Of a stretch of 53,129 nucleotides of DNA, positions 25,277-34,383 are shown piece after piece. The notes beneath the pieces are model-generated. The model was not told where the DNA came from and searched no databases. It saw only the letters and a list, made by a program, of their open reading frames with translations. Positions within the stretch are counted from its first letter, which is position 1, and the number at the start of each line of letters is the position of its first letter. The stretch is from an uncultured Caulobacteraceae bacterium (GTDB taxonomy: Bacteria; Pseudomonadota; Alphaproteobacteria; Caulobacterales; Caulobacteraceae). The stretch covers positions 1-53,129 of the forward strand of contig CAIQJF010000060.1 of the NCBI GenBank assembly GCA_903872075.1, given 5' to 3'. The translations under genes and the position numbers were made by a program.

Positions 25277-26632
25277 TCAGCCAGCGGCGCAGGTTGTCCT
25301 GATGGCGGCCAACCGGGGCGCGATCGGAACCCAGAGCGCCGCCGCCAGCAGCGCGCCCGCCGCGGCGATGGCGGCGTCGAGGCTCCAGAAGGCCGCCGGG
25401 GTCATGGTCTCGTAGAGGCTGCCGATCCAGCCCATGGCGGTCTTGGCCACGAACAGGCTCATGAAGATCACCCCCAGCATCGCCCCGCCGGTCCCCTCGG
25501 GGGCGCGGCGCGAGACCAGGGCCATGAGGGTCGGCCAGTAGTAGAGGAAGGCGATCCCGAAACCGGCGAAGGCCAGGGCCGGCCACAGGGGGCTCACATG
25601 CCCGGGGGTTCCGAGCGCCGAGGCCACGGCGAGGATCAGGGCCGACACCGCCGCGATCGCCGCGCCGAGCCCCAGTTTCACATAGTCGCTGGGGCCCCCG
25701 CCGCCCGCCGCCTGGCGCCGCCACAGGGCGATGAGCGGGGCGGCCAGCAACACGCTGATCAGACTGTCGATCGACATGAACCAGGCCGTAGGGATGGGAC
25801 CCGATGGCGTCATGGGATCCACCATCCGGCGCACCCAGATCATGCCGGCGTTGCCGATTTGATAGAAGGCGACGCTCTGGAAGACGGTGATGGCGATCAC
25901 CCCGCACAGCAGGCCGATCACCGGCCAGTCGCCGGGCTTCACGGACGGTCCTCCCGTCGACGCCCGCCGGCGCGGTTCCGGCGGCAGATGGCGAAGCCCG
26001 GCCAGATAGGTGACGAGCCCAAGGATCATGATCGCCCCGGCGGCCGCGAAGCCGGCGTGCCAGCCGAACACCTGGGCCAGGGCCCCGCAGGCGATCGGCC
26101 CGGCCACCGCGCCGGTGTTGATGCCCATGTTGAACAGGGTGAAGGCGCGAGTGCGGGCCGCCTCCTCGGCCTGGGGATAGAGCCCGCCCACCTGGGCGGC
26201 GATATTTCCCTTCACGCAGCCGCAGCCCAGGATCAGCAGCAACAGGCCGAGCAGAAAGCTCTCATCGAACGCCAGGGCGAGGTGGCCAGCGCTAAGCAGC
26301 AGGGCGCCCAGCACCACCGTCGCCCGGGCGCCCAGGACGCGATCGGCCAGCAGCCCGCCCAGCAGGGGCGTGAAACAGATCAGGCCCGAGTAGAGGCCAT
26401 AGATCATCGAGGCGAGGCCCTGGCTGGAGAGCGGGCCGGTCACGCCTTCGATACCCCCGCGCAGGGCCGCGAAGCCCGCGACGTGGTCGATATGACCGGG
26501 CAGGAACAGGGTCTCGGTCATGTAGAGCACCACCAGGGCGCTCATGCCGTAGTAGCTGAACCGCTCCCACGCCTCGGTGAAGGCGAGATACCCCAAGGCC
26601 GCGGGCTCACCGAAAAAGGTCCGTGTCGTCAT
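25277..26632 (-). CDS. POT family proton-dependent peptide transporter
   Basis: A 451-residue MFS-fold transporter with about 12-14 membrane helices. I chose ATG 26630-26632 (MTTRTFFGEPAALGYLAF), since the upstream in-frame extension is Arg/Ala-rich. EAWERFSYYGMSALVVLYM carries the ExxER(F) proton-coupling motif of the POT/PTR family, and LLGGLLADRVLGAR is the loop 2-3 signature. CGCVKGNIAAQVGGLYP and FTLFNMGINTGA (PTR2-like) follow. It should import di- and tripeptides with protons. It is convergent with the Rieske gene, with only two bases between the stops. The 139 bases to the GST start hold the two divergent promoters, but I see no clear motif. Confidence 0.9.
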   Translation of the reverse strand: MTTRTFFGEPAALGYLAFTEAWERFSYYGMSALVVLYMTETLFLPGHIDHVAGFAALRGGIEGVTGPLSSQGLASMIYGLYSGLICFTPLLGGLLADRVLGARATVVLGALLLSAGHLALAFDESFLLGLLLLILGCGCVKGNIAAQVGGLYPQAEEAARTRAFTLFNMGINTGAVAGPIACGALAQVFGWHAGFAAAGAIMILGLVTYLAGLRHLPPEPRRRASTGGPSVKPGDWPVIGLLCGVIAITVFQSVAFYQIGNAGMIWVRRMVDPMTPSGPIPTAWFMSIDSLISVLLAAPLIALWRRQAAGGGGPSDYVKLGLGAAIAAVSALILAVASALGTPGHVSPLWPALAFAGFGIAFLYYWPTLMALVSRRAPEGTGGAMLGVIFMSLFVAKTAMGWIGSLYETMTPAAFWSLDAAIAAAGALLAAALWVPIAPRLAAIRTTCAAG

Positions 26633-26771
26633 CCGCGCCCCTGATCCGGCCTGGAAGGCGACGCTACCACGGCGCCTGGCAGGCGCCACGTGCTTGCCGC
26701 CGCCCGAGGCCCGCCGATAGACTTCGGCCCAAAATCGCGGCGATCCCGCCGCTTCGGATCAAAGGACGACC

Positions 26772-27884
26772 ATGCCCAGCCCCGGAGAGGACCGATACCG
26801 CATCCTGGGGGGCCCTGGCTCGCCCTTCTCCCTGAAGCTGCGCGCGGCGCTTCGCTACCGGCGCATCCCCCACAACTGGATCGTCCCGCCCGGCTATATC
26901 GGCGAGGGCGGTGAGCTGAAGGCCGCCGGGCGCGGGATGATCCCCGTGATGCAACTGCCGGACGGCCGCTACTGGGCGGACTCCACGCCGATGATCCTGG
27001 AGATGGAAAAGCGCCATCCTGAGGGGCGCACCCTGTTGCCGGACGATCCGGCCGATCGGTTCCTCAGTCTGCTGATCGAGGACTTCGCCGACGAGTGGCT
27101 GATGCTGCCCCTATTCGACTTCCGCTGGGACGCCGAGCTGGACCAGGCCTTCTGCTCCCGCCGCCAGATGGCGGGCTGGCTGGGGGCCATGCCGGGCGCC
27201 CAGTTCGAGGAGATCATCAGCCGGTTCCGGGCCCGGCAGACCGCCCTGCTGGCCGCCATGGGCGACCGCGAGATCAACCGGCCCCTCCTGCGCGCCACCT
27301 ACAGTGAGGTCCTTGCCGCCATCGAGGCCCAGCTGGAGCACAGCCGCTTCCTGTTCGGCGGGCGACCGTCGACCGGCGACATCGGCCTCTTCGGTCAGCT
27401 CTCACAGCTCGCCATCGACCCGACCCCCTCGGCGATCATGCGGCGGGACGCCGTGCGGACCTATCAGTGGGTGCAGGACCTGGACGACGCCTCCGGGATC
27501 GAGGGCGACTGGCGCGAGCCGGGCTCTCCCCTCGGGCCTGGTGTCGAGCGGCTGCTGGCCCTGATCGGCGAGGTCTATCTGCCCTATATGGCCGCCAACG
27601 CCACGGCGGTGGCCGCGGGCGAGCCCACTGTGACCCTGCAACTGCGCGGACGGCCCTTCGCGGCCAGGGCCAATTCCTACAAGGCCGACTGCCTGGGCTG
27701 GCTGAAGATTTTCCTGGCGCAAGCCCTGGACGCCGGCGCCGCGGACCTCGAGGCGACGCTTCGCCGCCATGGGTGCTGGGAGGCCCTGCAGTTCGCGCCG
27801 GGCGAAGCCGCCGCCCTGCCGCCGCTGACACCGGAGCCGCGTCCCGACGGCGCGATCAATTCGCCATTCGCGATACGGCGCTGA
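26772..27884 (+). CDS. Glutathione S-transferase family protein, long form
   Basis: A 370-residue protein with an N-terminal thioredoxin-like GST domain (GGPGSPFSLKLRAALRYRRI, then GRGMIPVMQLPDGRYWADS with the cis-Pro and the ADS glutathione contact). A helical GST C-terminal domain follows (FLFGGRPSTGDIGLFGQLSQL). The remaining 120 residues after about 250 lack similarity to classical GSTs and make the protein about 140 residues longer than usual. The last stretch (NSPFAIRR) overlaps the convergent CCA transferase by 29 bases. AAAGGACG precedes the ATG. It is probably a detoxification or lyase-type GST of unknown substrate. Confidence 0.8.
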   Translation: MPSPGEDRYRILGGPGSPFSLKLRAALRYRRIPHNWIVPPGYIGEGGELKAAGRGMIPVMQLPDGRYWADSTPMILEMEKRHPEGRTLLPDDPADRFLSLLIEDFADEWLMLPLFDFRWDAELDQAFCSRRQMAGWLGAMPGAQFEEIISRFRARQTALLAAMGDREINRPLLRATYSEVLAAIEAQLEHSRFLFGGRPSTGDIGLFGQLSQLAIDPTPSAIMRRDAVRTYQWVQDLDDASGIEGDWREPGSPLGPGVERLLALIGEVYLPYMAANATAVAAGEPTVTLQLRGRPFAARANSYKADCLGWLKIFLAQALDAGAADLEATLRRHGCWEALQFAPGEAAALPPLTPEPRPDGAINSPFAIRR

Positions 27885-29103
27885 GGCGTTCAAGCACCGC
27901 GGCCCTATCGTCCGGAAAATCCTGGTCGACCCACCAGGCCTCGACCTCGCGCAGGACAGCGCCGATCCGGGGGCCCGGCGGGACGCCGGCGGCCATGACC
28001 TCGTCTCCGGTGAGCGGCAGACGCGGCGGCGTCCACCTGCGCGCCAGGGACAGGAGCGCCTGCCACTGCAAGGCTTCCGCCGGGCGGGCCGAGGCGGCCC
28101 AGGCCAGCATGATCCGGTCGCAGGTCGCATCGCCGCCCAGGCGGTAGACCATGCGACGCAGCTCGCGCGCGCTCATCGAGGACGCCAGGGCCGGGCCAGG
28201 ACCGAGGGCGGCGGCGAGGCGATCGCGCTGAGCGTTGGACAGCCGCAGCCGCGCGGCGGCCACGGCGGCGGCCTCGGCGTCGTCGGGCAGCAGGGCGGCG
28301 AGACGCAGCAGGGCGTCGTCGGTGAACGGCGTCCCGGTCTCGATACCCACAAGCGCGTCGAAACGGGCGAGATCGGCGGCGGCGGGGACCAGCGCCTCCA
28401 GCACCCCAGCCCCGGCCATCAGGCGCACGGCGGGACGCGGATCGAGGGCGGCCAGCAGCTTGAGCATCTCCTGGCCGATGCGTTCGGCGGAGAGGCCGGC
28501 CAGCTTCGCCTTGTGCGCGGCGCAGGCGGCCAGCGCCGCCGCATCGGGTTCGCCCCGGCCGTACCAGGCCAGAAAACGGAAGAAGCGCGGGATGCGCAGG
28601 GCGTCTTCGGCGATGCGGGTGGCGGGATCGCCCACGAAGACAATGGCCCCGGCCCGGGCGTCTGCGAGGCCGTGCCCCGTGGGGTCGAAGATCCGGCCGC
28701 CCCGGTCGGCATAGAGGGCGTTCAGGCGGAAATCCCGCCGGGCGGCGTCCTCGGCCCAGTCGGTGGTGAAGGCCACCACGGCGCGGCGGCCGTCGGTCTC
28801 CACGTCGCGGCGCAGGGTGGTGATCTCGAACGGACGGCCCTTGGCCACGGCGGTGATCGTGCCGTGGTCCAGCCCCGTGGGAATGGCCTTAAGGCCGGCG
28901 TTCTTCAACGTGGAGGTCACCTCAGGTGGCGTCAGGACCGTGGCGATGTCGATGTCGCGCACCGGGGCGCCCAGGATGGCGTTGCGCACGCAGCCGCCGA
29001 CGAACCGGGCGCACCCCGCGCCGCCCGCCGCCTCCAGGGCGTCCATCACCGCCACCGTGGCCGGATGCTCCCGCCAGGGCTGGGGCGGCAGGACGTCAGC
29101 CAA
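27856..29103 (-). CDS. CCA tRNA nucleotidyltransferase / poly(A) polymerase family
   Basis: A 415-residue class II nucleotidyltransferase. RFVGGCVRNAILG and PVRDIDIAT hold the GG-x-VRD-like motif and the Asp pair for metal binding. RRDFRLNALYAD and DPTGHGLADARAGAIVFVGDP are motif C/D text, and EDALRIPRFFRFLAWYGRGEPD is motif E. It adds or repairs the 3' CCA of tRNA. This alphaproteobacterial type has a reduced C-terminal part and no HD domain that I can see. Its start overlaps the Nudix gene by 8 bases and its end overlaps the convergent GST gene by 29 bases. It is the last gene of a three-gene operon with DUF1285 and Nudix proteins. Confidence 0.93.
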   Translation of the reverse strand: MADVLPPQPWREHPATVAVMDALEAAGGAGCARFVGGCVRNAILGAPVRDIDIATVLTPPEVTSTLKNAGLKAIPTGLDHGTITAVAKGRPFEITTLRRDVETDGRRAVVAFTTDWAEDAARRDFRLNALYADRGGRIFDPTGHGLADARAGAIVFVGDPATRIAEDALRIPRFFRFLAWYGRGEPDAAALAACAAHKAKLAGLSAERIGQEMLKLLAALDPRPAVRLMAGAGVLEALVPAAADLARFDALVGIETGTPFTDDALLRLAALLPDDAEAAAVAAARLRLSNAQRDRLAAALGPGPALASSMSARELRRMVYRLGGDATCDRIMLAWAASARPAEALQWQALLSLARRWTPPRLPLTGDEVMAAGVPPGPRIGAVLREVEAWWVDQDFPDDRAAVLERLSAVSRMAN

Positions 29104-29743
29104 CCGGCGCCCCGTGCAGCCGATCGTGCAGGGCCCGCAGCATGCCCGCGGTGGCGCCCCAGATCAGGAACTCGTTCCAGGTGATGGCGTAGAACTTGCG
29201 CTCGTCGCCAGCCGGGGTCCGGCCCTGGCGCTGAATGTGGTTGGCCGGATCCATCAGGAAGCCGAACGGCGGCTCGAAGATATCAGCCACCTCATGCGGA
29301 TTGGGCGTCAGCGTAAAGCCAGGCGTCACGAACCCCACCACCGGCACCACGTGATAGCCGGTCCCGGTGCGATAGGGGGTGGCGAGGCCCGCCAGGCTGA
29401 CGTGGGCGGGATCGAGGCCGATCTCTTCCTCCGCTTCGCGCAGGGCCGCCTGCCATGCCGTTTCGCCGGGATCGCAGCGGCCCCCGGGAAAGGCCACCTG
29501 CCCGGTGTGGCTGCGCAGGGTGTCCGACCGGCGGGTGAGGATCACCGACAGGCCGTGGTCATTTTCCACCAGGCCGATCAGCACCGCCGCCGGTTTCAAG
29601 GTCGTCGCATCCTGGGACGGATGGTCGTTGTTGAGGTCGAAGTCCGAGCGCACGCCGTGCACGGACTCTCCGTCCCCGTGCAGCGGGTCGAGACGGGCGG
29701 TGATCCAGGCGCGCAGATCGGCCGGCGACAGATCAGGGCTCAT
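29096..29743 (-). CDS. Nudix hydrolase, CoA pyrophosphatase-like (NudL type)
   Basis: A 215-residue Nudix protein. The Nudix box is complete at about 87-109 (GGRCDPGETAWQAALREAEE followed by EIG), with all Gx5Ex7REUxEE residues. Just before it, LRSHTGQVAFPGG matches the CoA-pyrophosphatase signature of the NudL/YeaB group (the UPF0035-type LLTxRxxxLRxHxGxVxFPGG). It should cleave CoA or its derivatives to 3',5'-ADP and phosphopantetheine. It overlaps DUF1285 by 4 bases at its start and the CCA gene by 8 bases at its end. Confidence 0.9.
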   Translation of the reverse strand: MSPDLSPADLRAWITARLDPLHGDGESVHGVRSDFDLNNDHPSQDATTLKPAAVLIGLVENDHGLSVILTRRSDTLRSHTGQVAFPGGRCDPGETAWQAALREAEEEIGLDPAHVSLAGLATPYRTGTGYHVVPVVGFVTPGFTLTPNPHEVADIFEPPFGFLMDPANHIQRQGRTPAGDERKFYAITWNEFLIWGATAGMLRALHDRLHGAPVG

Positions 29744-30333
29744 TCCAGATGCGTCCCGGGCGGGGCGATCGGGAACCAGGCGCCGCCCGACTCCACCGCC
29801 AGGATCAGGCCCTCCGGCGTCTCCCGCTCCTCGGCCAGCTCGGAGAGCTCATAGAACACCGGCCGGGCGATCAGGGCCTCCAGGCCCCGTCGCACATGGA
29901 CGTAGGGCCGGGGTTCCTGCGTCTCCGGATCGGTCTCCACGCGGATGCGATTGTCCGGCCCGGCGTCGACCGTGTCGCCCACATTGGTCTGAAAGCGCAG
30001 GACCGGCGCGCCGTCGGCGCCTTCCACCCTGTCGACCCGAATGGCGATGAAGGGCGCGTCCTCCACCTGGATGCGCATCTTCTCCACCGGGGTGACCAGG
30101 TGGAAGCCGTCGGGGTCCTTGCGCAGGACGGTGGAGAACAGGCGCACCAGGGCCTCGCGGCCGATGGGGGTCCCCTCATGGAACCACAGGCCGCTCTTCT
30201 TGATGACGATGTCGATGTCGCCGCAGTGGGCGGGGTTCCACAGATGCACCGGCGGCAGGCCGCGCCCGGGCGCCTGGGCCTTCGCCGCGGCGATCACGCC
30301 GTCCAGTCCTTGGGGGGTCGCCGTCTGGCTCAT
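29740..30333 (-). CDS. DUF1285 family protein
   Basis: A 197-residue soluble protein. PPVHLWNPAHCGDIDIVIKK, GLWFHEGTPIGREALVRLFS, TVLRKDPDGFHLVTPVEK and RIQVEDAPFIAIRVD are the conserved blocks of DUF1285. This is a two-domain, nucleotide-free fold of unknown function, usually found in proteobacteria. It is first in an operon with the Nudix and CCA genes, overlapping the next by 4 bases. That arrangement is common in related genomes and suggests a link to nucleotide or RNA turnover, but the role is not known. Confidence 0.92.
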   Translation of the reverse strand: MSQTATPQGLDGVIAAAKAQAPGRGLPPVHLWNPAHCGDIDIVIKKSGLWFHEGTPIGREALVRLFSTVLRKDPDGFHLVTPVEKMRIQVEDAPFIAIRVDRVEGADGAPVLRFQTNVGDTVDAGPDNRIRVETDPETQEPRPYVHVRRGLEALIARPVFYELSELAEERETPEGLILAVESGGAWFPIAPPGTHLE

Positions 30334-30364
30334 CCTCCACAGGTAGGGCCGACGGGGACCCGGC

Positions 30365-30898
30365 TCAAGCCGTGATGGACCTCGGAACGCGGACGAGGCC
30401 GGAGAGGTTGGCGTCGGCGCCGGGCGTGAGGGCGCGAACGAGGACGCGGCGTTGATCCACGGGACCCGGCAGACGGACGGCGCGGACCGGGCCGGCCGAG
30501 AAGCCGAGGGGGCCGAAGAACGGCGGATCGCCCACCAGCAGGATGAGATGGTGGCCGGCGCGGGTGGCCGCCTCCACGGCGTGGCGGATCAGGGCGGCGC
30601 CCAAGCCCCGTTTGCGCCAGGCAGCCTCAACCGCGAAGGGTCCCAGCAGCAGGGCGGGAGTCTCGCCGATCAGCACCGGCCACTGGCGCACGCAGCCCAC
30701 GGCCTTTCCGTCACACCAGGCGACGAAGCTCATGGAAAGGTCGGGCGCATTGTGTTCGCGCAGGCGCTCGGCGGTCTTGACGAAGCGCCCCGGACCGAAG
30801 GCGCGCGCGATCATCCCCTCCACAAGGTCGCGGTCCTCCGGCCGCTCGGCGGCGAGGACAGGCGATGGATCGCGGCAGAGGGCGGCGGTGGTGGGCAT
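30365..30898 (-). CDS. GNAT family N-acetyltransferase
   Basis: A 177-residue protein of the YhbS-like GNAT group. LAAERPEDRDLVEGMIARAFGP is the N-terminal fold, SFVAWCDGKAVGCVRQWPV the central strands, LLLGPFAVEAAWRKRGLGAALI the acetyl-CoA pyrophosphate loop (R-x-x-G-x-G/A pattern), and LILLVGDPPFFGPLGF the typical YhbS strand and PLGF turn. It should transfer an acetyl group from acetyl-CoA to an unknown amine. It follows DUF1285 in the same direction after 31 bases upstream-to-downstream spacing, but with its own likely promoter in the 110 bases before its start, shared with the divergent MFS transporter. Confidence 0.88.
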   Translation of the reverse strand: MPTTAALCRDPSPVLAAERPEDRDLVEGMIARAFGPGRFVKTAERLREHNAPDLSMSFVAWCDGKAVGCVRQWPVLIGETPALLLGPFAVEAAWRKRGLGAALIRHAVEAATRAGHHLILLVGDPPFFGPLGFSAGPVRAVRLPGPVDQRRVLVRALTPGADANLSGLVRVPRSITA

Positions 30899-31008
30899 GA
30901 AGCGGCGGGGGGTACGGCCAGGGGTGCGGCCAAGTCAACACAGGGATTGTCACAGGCGCCGGCCCACGCGGGCTTTCGCCCGGGCAGGTCGTTCGGTATG
31001 GCGGAGGG

Positions 31009-32259
31009 ATGACCGACACGGCGAGCGCCCTGCCTTCGGCCCGCGCCCTGCTGCGCGAGGGCGACTATCTGCGGTTCTGGGCTTCGCGGTTCATGGGCAG
31101 CCTGGGCTCGCAGGTGCAGAGCGTCACCATGGGCTGGCAGATCTATGCGATCAGTCGTCAGACCCTGGGCGTCGGCGCCTCGGCCTTCAATGTCAGCCTG
31201 ATCGGCCTGATCACCTTCGCGCCGCTGTTCTTCCTGGCCCTGCCTGCGGGAGAGACCGCCGACCGGCACGATCGGCGGGGCGTGCTGCTGTTCTGCTATG
31301 CCGGCGAAATCGCCACGGTGGCGGTGCTGAGCTTCGCGGCCTTCACCCATTCGGCCACTGTGCCCTTGCTGCTCGGCTCGGCCCTGGCGTTCGGGGCCAG
31401 CCGGGCCTTCTTCTCGCCGGCCATGACCGCTCTGGGGCCGATGATGGTGCCGCGCCCGCTGCTGCCCCGCGCCATCGCCTCGAACTCCCTGGCCTGGCAG
31501 ACCGCCTCGATCGGCGGGCCGGCCCTCGGCGGCATCCTCGTGGCCATCTCCCCCGGCGCCGCCTTCGCCACCACCCTGGTCCTCTACATCGGCGCGGGCC
31601 TGGCCCTGCTGAGCATCCGCAAGTCCACGAAACCTCAGGCTCAGCCTGGCTCACGGATGGAGCTGGTGAAGGAGGGCCTGACCTACGTCTGGACCCATCG
31701 GATCATCTTCGGCGCCATCTCGCTGGACCTGGCGGCGGTGATCCTGGGCGGGGCGACAGCCCTGCTGCCGGCCTTCGCCCGCGACGTGCTGCATGTGGGG
31801 GCCCAGGGCTTCGGCATTCTGCGGTCCGGGCCCGCCTTGGGGGCCACCGTGGTCGGCCTGTTCCTCGCGGTGCATCCGATCCGCCGCAAGGCGGGCCTCA
31901 CCATGTTCGCCGGGGTGGCGGTGTTCGGGGCGGCGACGGTGCTGTTCGGCGTCTCGACCTCCCTATGGGTATCGGTGGCCGCCCTGGCCGTGCTCGGCGG
32001 GGCTGATATGCTCAGCGTCTTCGTGCGCCAGACCCTGGTGCAACTGATGACCCCCGACGCCATGCGCGGACGGGTGGCGGCGGTATCGACCCTGTTCATC
32101 AGCGCCTCCAACGAGCTCGGCGAATTCGAAAGCGGCCTCGTGGCCCGCTTCCTGGGCGCGGTCGGGGCGGCCGTATTCGGCGGGGTCGGCGCTCTGGTGG
32201 CGACCGGCGTCTGGGCCGCGGCCTTTCCGGCCTTGCGCAAGGCCGACCGCCTCGAATAA
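31009..32259 (+). CDS. MFS transporter, EntS-like exporter (MFS_3 type)
   Basis: A 416-residue membrane protein with about 12 helices. FWASRFMGSLGSQVQSVTMGWQIY is the first helix in the usual form of the MFS_3/EntS group, and PAGETADRHDRRGVLL is the loop 2-3 motif (G-x-x-x-D-R-x-x-R-R). NSLAWQTASIGGPALGG and FVRQTLVQLMTPDAMRGRVAAV match the second half, including the family's late DAMRGRV motif. The group exports siderophores, drugs or metabolites. GGAGGG sits directly against the ATG, closer than ideal. It is divergent from the GNAT gene and lies before the SDR pair; the substrate is unknown. Confidence 0.88.
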   Translation: MTDTASALPSARALLREGDYLRFWASRFMGSLGSQVQSVTMGWQIYAISRQTLGVGASAFNVSLIGLITFAPLFFLALPAGETADRHDRRGVLLFCYAGEIATVAVLSFAAFTHSATVPLLLGSALAFGASRAFFSPAMTALGPMMVPRPLLPRAIASNSLAWQTASIGGPALGGILVAISPGAAFATTLVLYIGAGLALLSIRKSTKPQAQPGSRMELVKEGLTYVWTHRIIFGAISLDLAAVILGGATALLPAFARDVLHVGAQGFGILRSGPALGATVVGLFLAVHPIRRKAGLTMFAGVAVFGAATVLFGVSTSLWVSVAALAVLGGADMLSVFVRQTLVQLMTPDAMRGRVAAVSTLFISASNELGEFESGLVARFLGAVGAAVFGGVGALVATGVWAAAFPALRKADRLE

Positions 32260-32334
32260 TCGTCTTTTCAATCAAGAGCCCCGCGTCCGCCGGATTCGAG
32301 GGCCCGCGTCACATCAGGACAGGGAGATAGCGCC

Positions 32335-33267
32335 ATGGGCGTTCTGGACGGGAAAGTCGTGCTGGTCACGGGCGGCGGCAACGGCATCGGTCGCGAATGC
32401 GCCCTGATCGCCGCGCGCGAAGGCGCCAAGGTGGTGGTCAACGATCTGGGCGGCAGCCTCCACGGCGGCGACGAGGGCTCGATCGGCCCGGCCGAGACCG
32501 TGGCCAAGGAAATCATCGCCGCCGGCGGCCAGGCGGTGTTCAACACCGAGAGCGTGACCTCGCTGAAGGCCTGCGAAGGCATGCTGGAGCAGGCCCTGGA
32601 CAGCTTCGGCGGCCTGCACGCGGTGATCAATCCCGCCGGCATTCTGCGCGACGCCATGTTCCACAAGATGACCCCGGAGAACTGGGACGCGGTGATCGAG
32701 GTGCACCTGCGCGGCACCTTCAACGTCTGCCGGGCCACCATCGAGCATTTCCGCAACCAGGAGGACGGGGCCTATGTGCTCTACACCTCCACCTCCGGCA
32801 TCATCGGCAACATCGGCCAGACCAACTATGGCGCGGCCAAGATGGGCATCGCCGGCCTGTCGCGGATCATCGCCATGGAGGGCGCGGCCAAGAACATCCG
32901 CTGCAACTGCCTGGCCCCCGTGGCCTGGACGCGGATGACCCAGTCGGTGCCGGTACGCGACGAAGCCCAGGCCGCGCGGCGCCAGCAGATGGCCGAGGCC
33001 ATCCGCCCCGACCAGCCCGCGCGCTTCTCCGTCGCCCTGCTGGCCGACGCCGCCAAAAACGTCAGCGGCCAGATTTTCGGCTCCAGCGGCGAGAACATCA
33101 TCCTCTACAGCCAGCCGCGGCCGATCCAGACCGAGACCAAGGCCGAGGGCTGGACGGTGGACACCATCCTCTCCGAGGCGCTGCCGAACATGCAGGAGAA
33201 GTTCTACTCCCTGAACCGCCTGCCCCTGCCGCCGACCCCGAAGCCCGCCGACGCGGCGGCCGGCTGA
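32335..33267 (+). CDS. SDR family oxidoreductase, MFE-2/HSD17B4-like
   Basis: A 310-residue short-chain dehydrogenase. TGGGNGIG is the NAD(P) loop. [17 protein letters not shown] follows and is the mark of the peroxisomal multifunctional enzyme type 2 branch, which oxidises (3R)-hydroxyacyl-CoA, including steroid side-chain intermediates. The usual NNAG reads NPAG. The catalytic Ser is in [12 protein letters not shown] and the Tyr-Lys pair in YGAAK. About 50 extra C-terminal residues ([19 protein letters not shown] region) are typical of this branch. GGGAGA precedes the ATG. Its stop overlaps the next SDR start (TGATG), so the two are coupled. Confidence 0.9.
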   Translation: MGVLDGKVVLVTGGGNGIGRECALIAAREGAKVVVNDLGGSLHGGDEGSIGPAETVAKEIIAAGGQAVFNTESVTSLKACEGMLEQALDSFGGLHAVINPAGILRDAMFHKMTPENWDAVIEVHLRGTFNVCRATIEHFRNQEDGAYVLYTSTSGIIGNIGQTNYGAAKMGIAGLSRIIAMEGAAKNIRCNCLAPVAWTRMTQSVPVRDEAQAARRQQMAEAIRPDQPARFSVALLADAAKNVSGQIFGSSGENIILYSQPRPIQTETKAEGWTVDTILSEALPNMQEKFYSLNRLPLPPTPKPADAAAG

Positions 33268-34055
33268 TGGCCGGTCGTCTAGAAGGGCGTTCCACCGTCA
33301 TCACCGGGGCCGGCAGCGGCATCGGCCGGGCCACATCGCGCCTGTTCGCCCAGGAGGGCGCGAAGGTGGTCTGTTTCGACAAGACCGAGGCCGCCCATGA
33401 GACCGCCGCCCTTATCGCGGCGGCGGGTGGAACGGCCCTCGCCGTCACCGGCGACGCCGGCGACGAGGCCGATGTGAAGGCGCTGATCGATCTCGCCGTG
33501 GCGCAACACGGCGGCCTCGACGCCATCTACGCCAACGCCGGGATCAGCGGCGGCGCGGCCCAGATGCCCGATATCGACGCGGCCTTCTTCGCCGAGATCC
33601 TGCGGGTGAACCTGATCGGCCCCTTCCTGGCCATCAAGCACGCCAGCCCGATCATGCGGGCGGCGGGCAAGGGCTCGATTATCTGCACCGCCTCGGTGGC
33701 CGGCATCCGCTCGGGCGCCGGAGGCGTGCCCTACAGCGCCTCCAAGGCTGGGGTGATCAACCTCGTCCAGACCACCGCCAATGTGCTCTACGGGACCAAT
33801 GTGCGGGTCAACGCCATCTGTCCGGGCCTGATCGAGACCGGCATGACCGCGCCGATCTACAGGAGCGCCCGCGAGCGCGGCACGGACGACCGCATCGGCC
33901 AGCTCAACCCCCTGCGCCGCGGCGGCGAACCGCACGAGATCGCCGGCGCCGCCCTGTTCCTGGCGTCCGACGATTCCAGCTACGTCAACGGCCAGGCGAT
34001 CGTGGTGGATGGGGGGCTGAGTTCCAGCCATCCGGTGGGAATACGGCGGGGCTGA
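33267..34055 (+). CDS. SDR family oxidoreductase
   Basis: A 262-residue classical short-chain dehydrogenase starting at ATG 33267, inside the TGATG overlap with the previous gene. TGAGSGIG is the cofactor loop, and NAGISG follows the third strand. [20 protein letters not shown] carries the catalytic Ser, Tyr and Lys, and [13 protein letters not shown] and [15 protein letters not shown] end the fold. It probably acts on a hydroxy or keto group of the same CoA-linked pathway as the gene before it. Downstream lies the antitoxin operator, so this is the end of the two-gene unit. Confidence 0.9.
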   Translation: MAGRLEGRSTVITGAGSGIGRATSRLFAQEGAKVVCFDKTEAAHETAALIAAAGGTALAVTGDAGDEADVKALIDLAVAQHGGLDAIYANAGISGGAAQMPDIDAAFFAEILRVNLIGPFLAIKHASPIMRAAGKGSIICTASVAGIRSGAGGVPYSASKAGVINLVQTTANVLYGTNVRVNAICPGLIETGMTAPIYRSARERGTDDRIGQLNPLRRGGEPHEIAGAALFLASDDSSYVNGQAIVVDGGLSSSHPVGIRRG

Positions 34056-34104
34056 GGGTCGTTCGCCATTGAAAGGCGTGGCGGGGCCGCTCGGATTGGC
34101 GTAA

Positions 34105-34131
34105 GTATTACCTGACTTTCGACGGTAATAC
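34105..34131. promoter_or_regulatory. Inverted repeat operator upstream of the AbrB-type antitoxin
   Basis: GTATTACC and GGTAATAC form a perfect 8-bp inverted repeat with an 11-base centre, ending just before the GGAGG of the antitoxin gene (start 34144). The repeat spacing of about two helical turns suits a dimeric AbrB/MazE-type repressor and autoregulation. The AT-rich arms stand out from the GC-rich surroundings. Confidence 0.6.
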
Positions 34132-34143
34132 GGAGGCGCCGGC

Positions 34144-34383
34144 ATGGCGACCACGGTCACGAGCAAGGGTCAGGTCACCATCCCCAAGCGGGTGCGCGAC
34201 CGGCTGGCTATCCAGCCCGGCAGCCAAGTGGAATTCGAACTCACGCCCAGCGGCCAGGTGGTGTTGCTGAAGGTCGGGGCCAAACCGGCGGTGAGCCGGT
34301 TCGAGGGCCTGCGCGGCAAGGCGGGCGCGGGCATGACGACCGATGAGATCATGGCGCTCACGCGGGGCGAGCCCCGGGATTGA
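34144..34383 (+). CDS. vapB: AbrB/SpoVT-family antitoxin (VapB type)
   Basis: A 79-residue protein whose first 45 residues form a swapped-hairpin AbrB DNA-binding domain (TVTSKGQVTIPKRVRDRLAI, then GSQVEFEL and GQVVLLKV). The C-terminal tail (RGKAGAGMTTDEIMALTRG) is the toxin-binding part usual for VapB. GGAGG precedes the ATG. The stop overlaps the toxin start. The 8-bp inverted repeat at 34105-34131 is the likely operator for autoregulation. Confidence 0.9.
   Translation: MATTVTSKGQVTIPKRVRDRLAIQPGSQVEFELTPSGQVVLLKVGAKPAVSRFEGLRGKAGAGMTTDEIMALTRGEPRD

Noticed and set aside
32397..33266. A long in-frame extension upstream of the second SDR gene
   Set aside because: It runs in a different frame through the first SDR gene, which has full SDR motifs. 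The true start is the ATG of the TGATG overlap at 33267.
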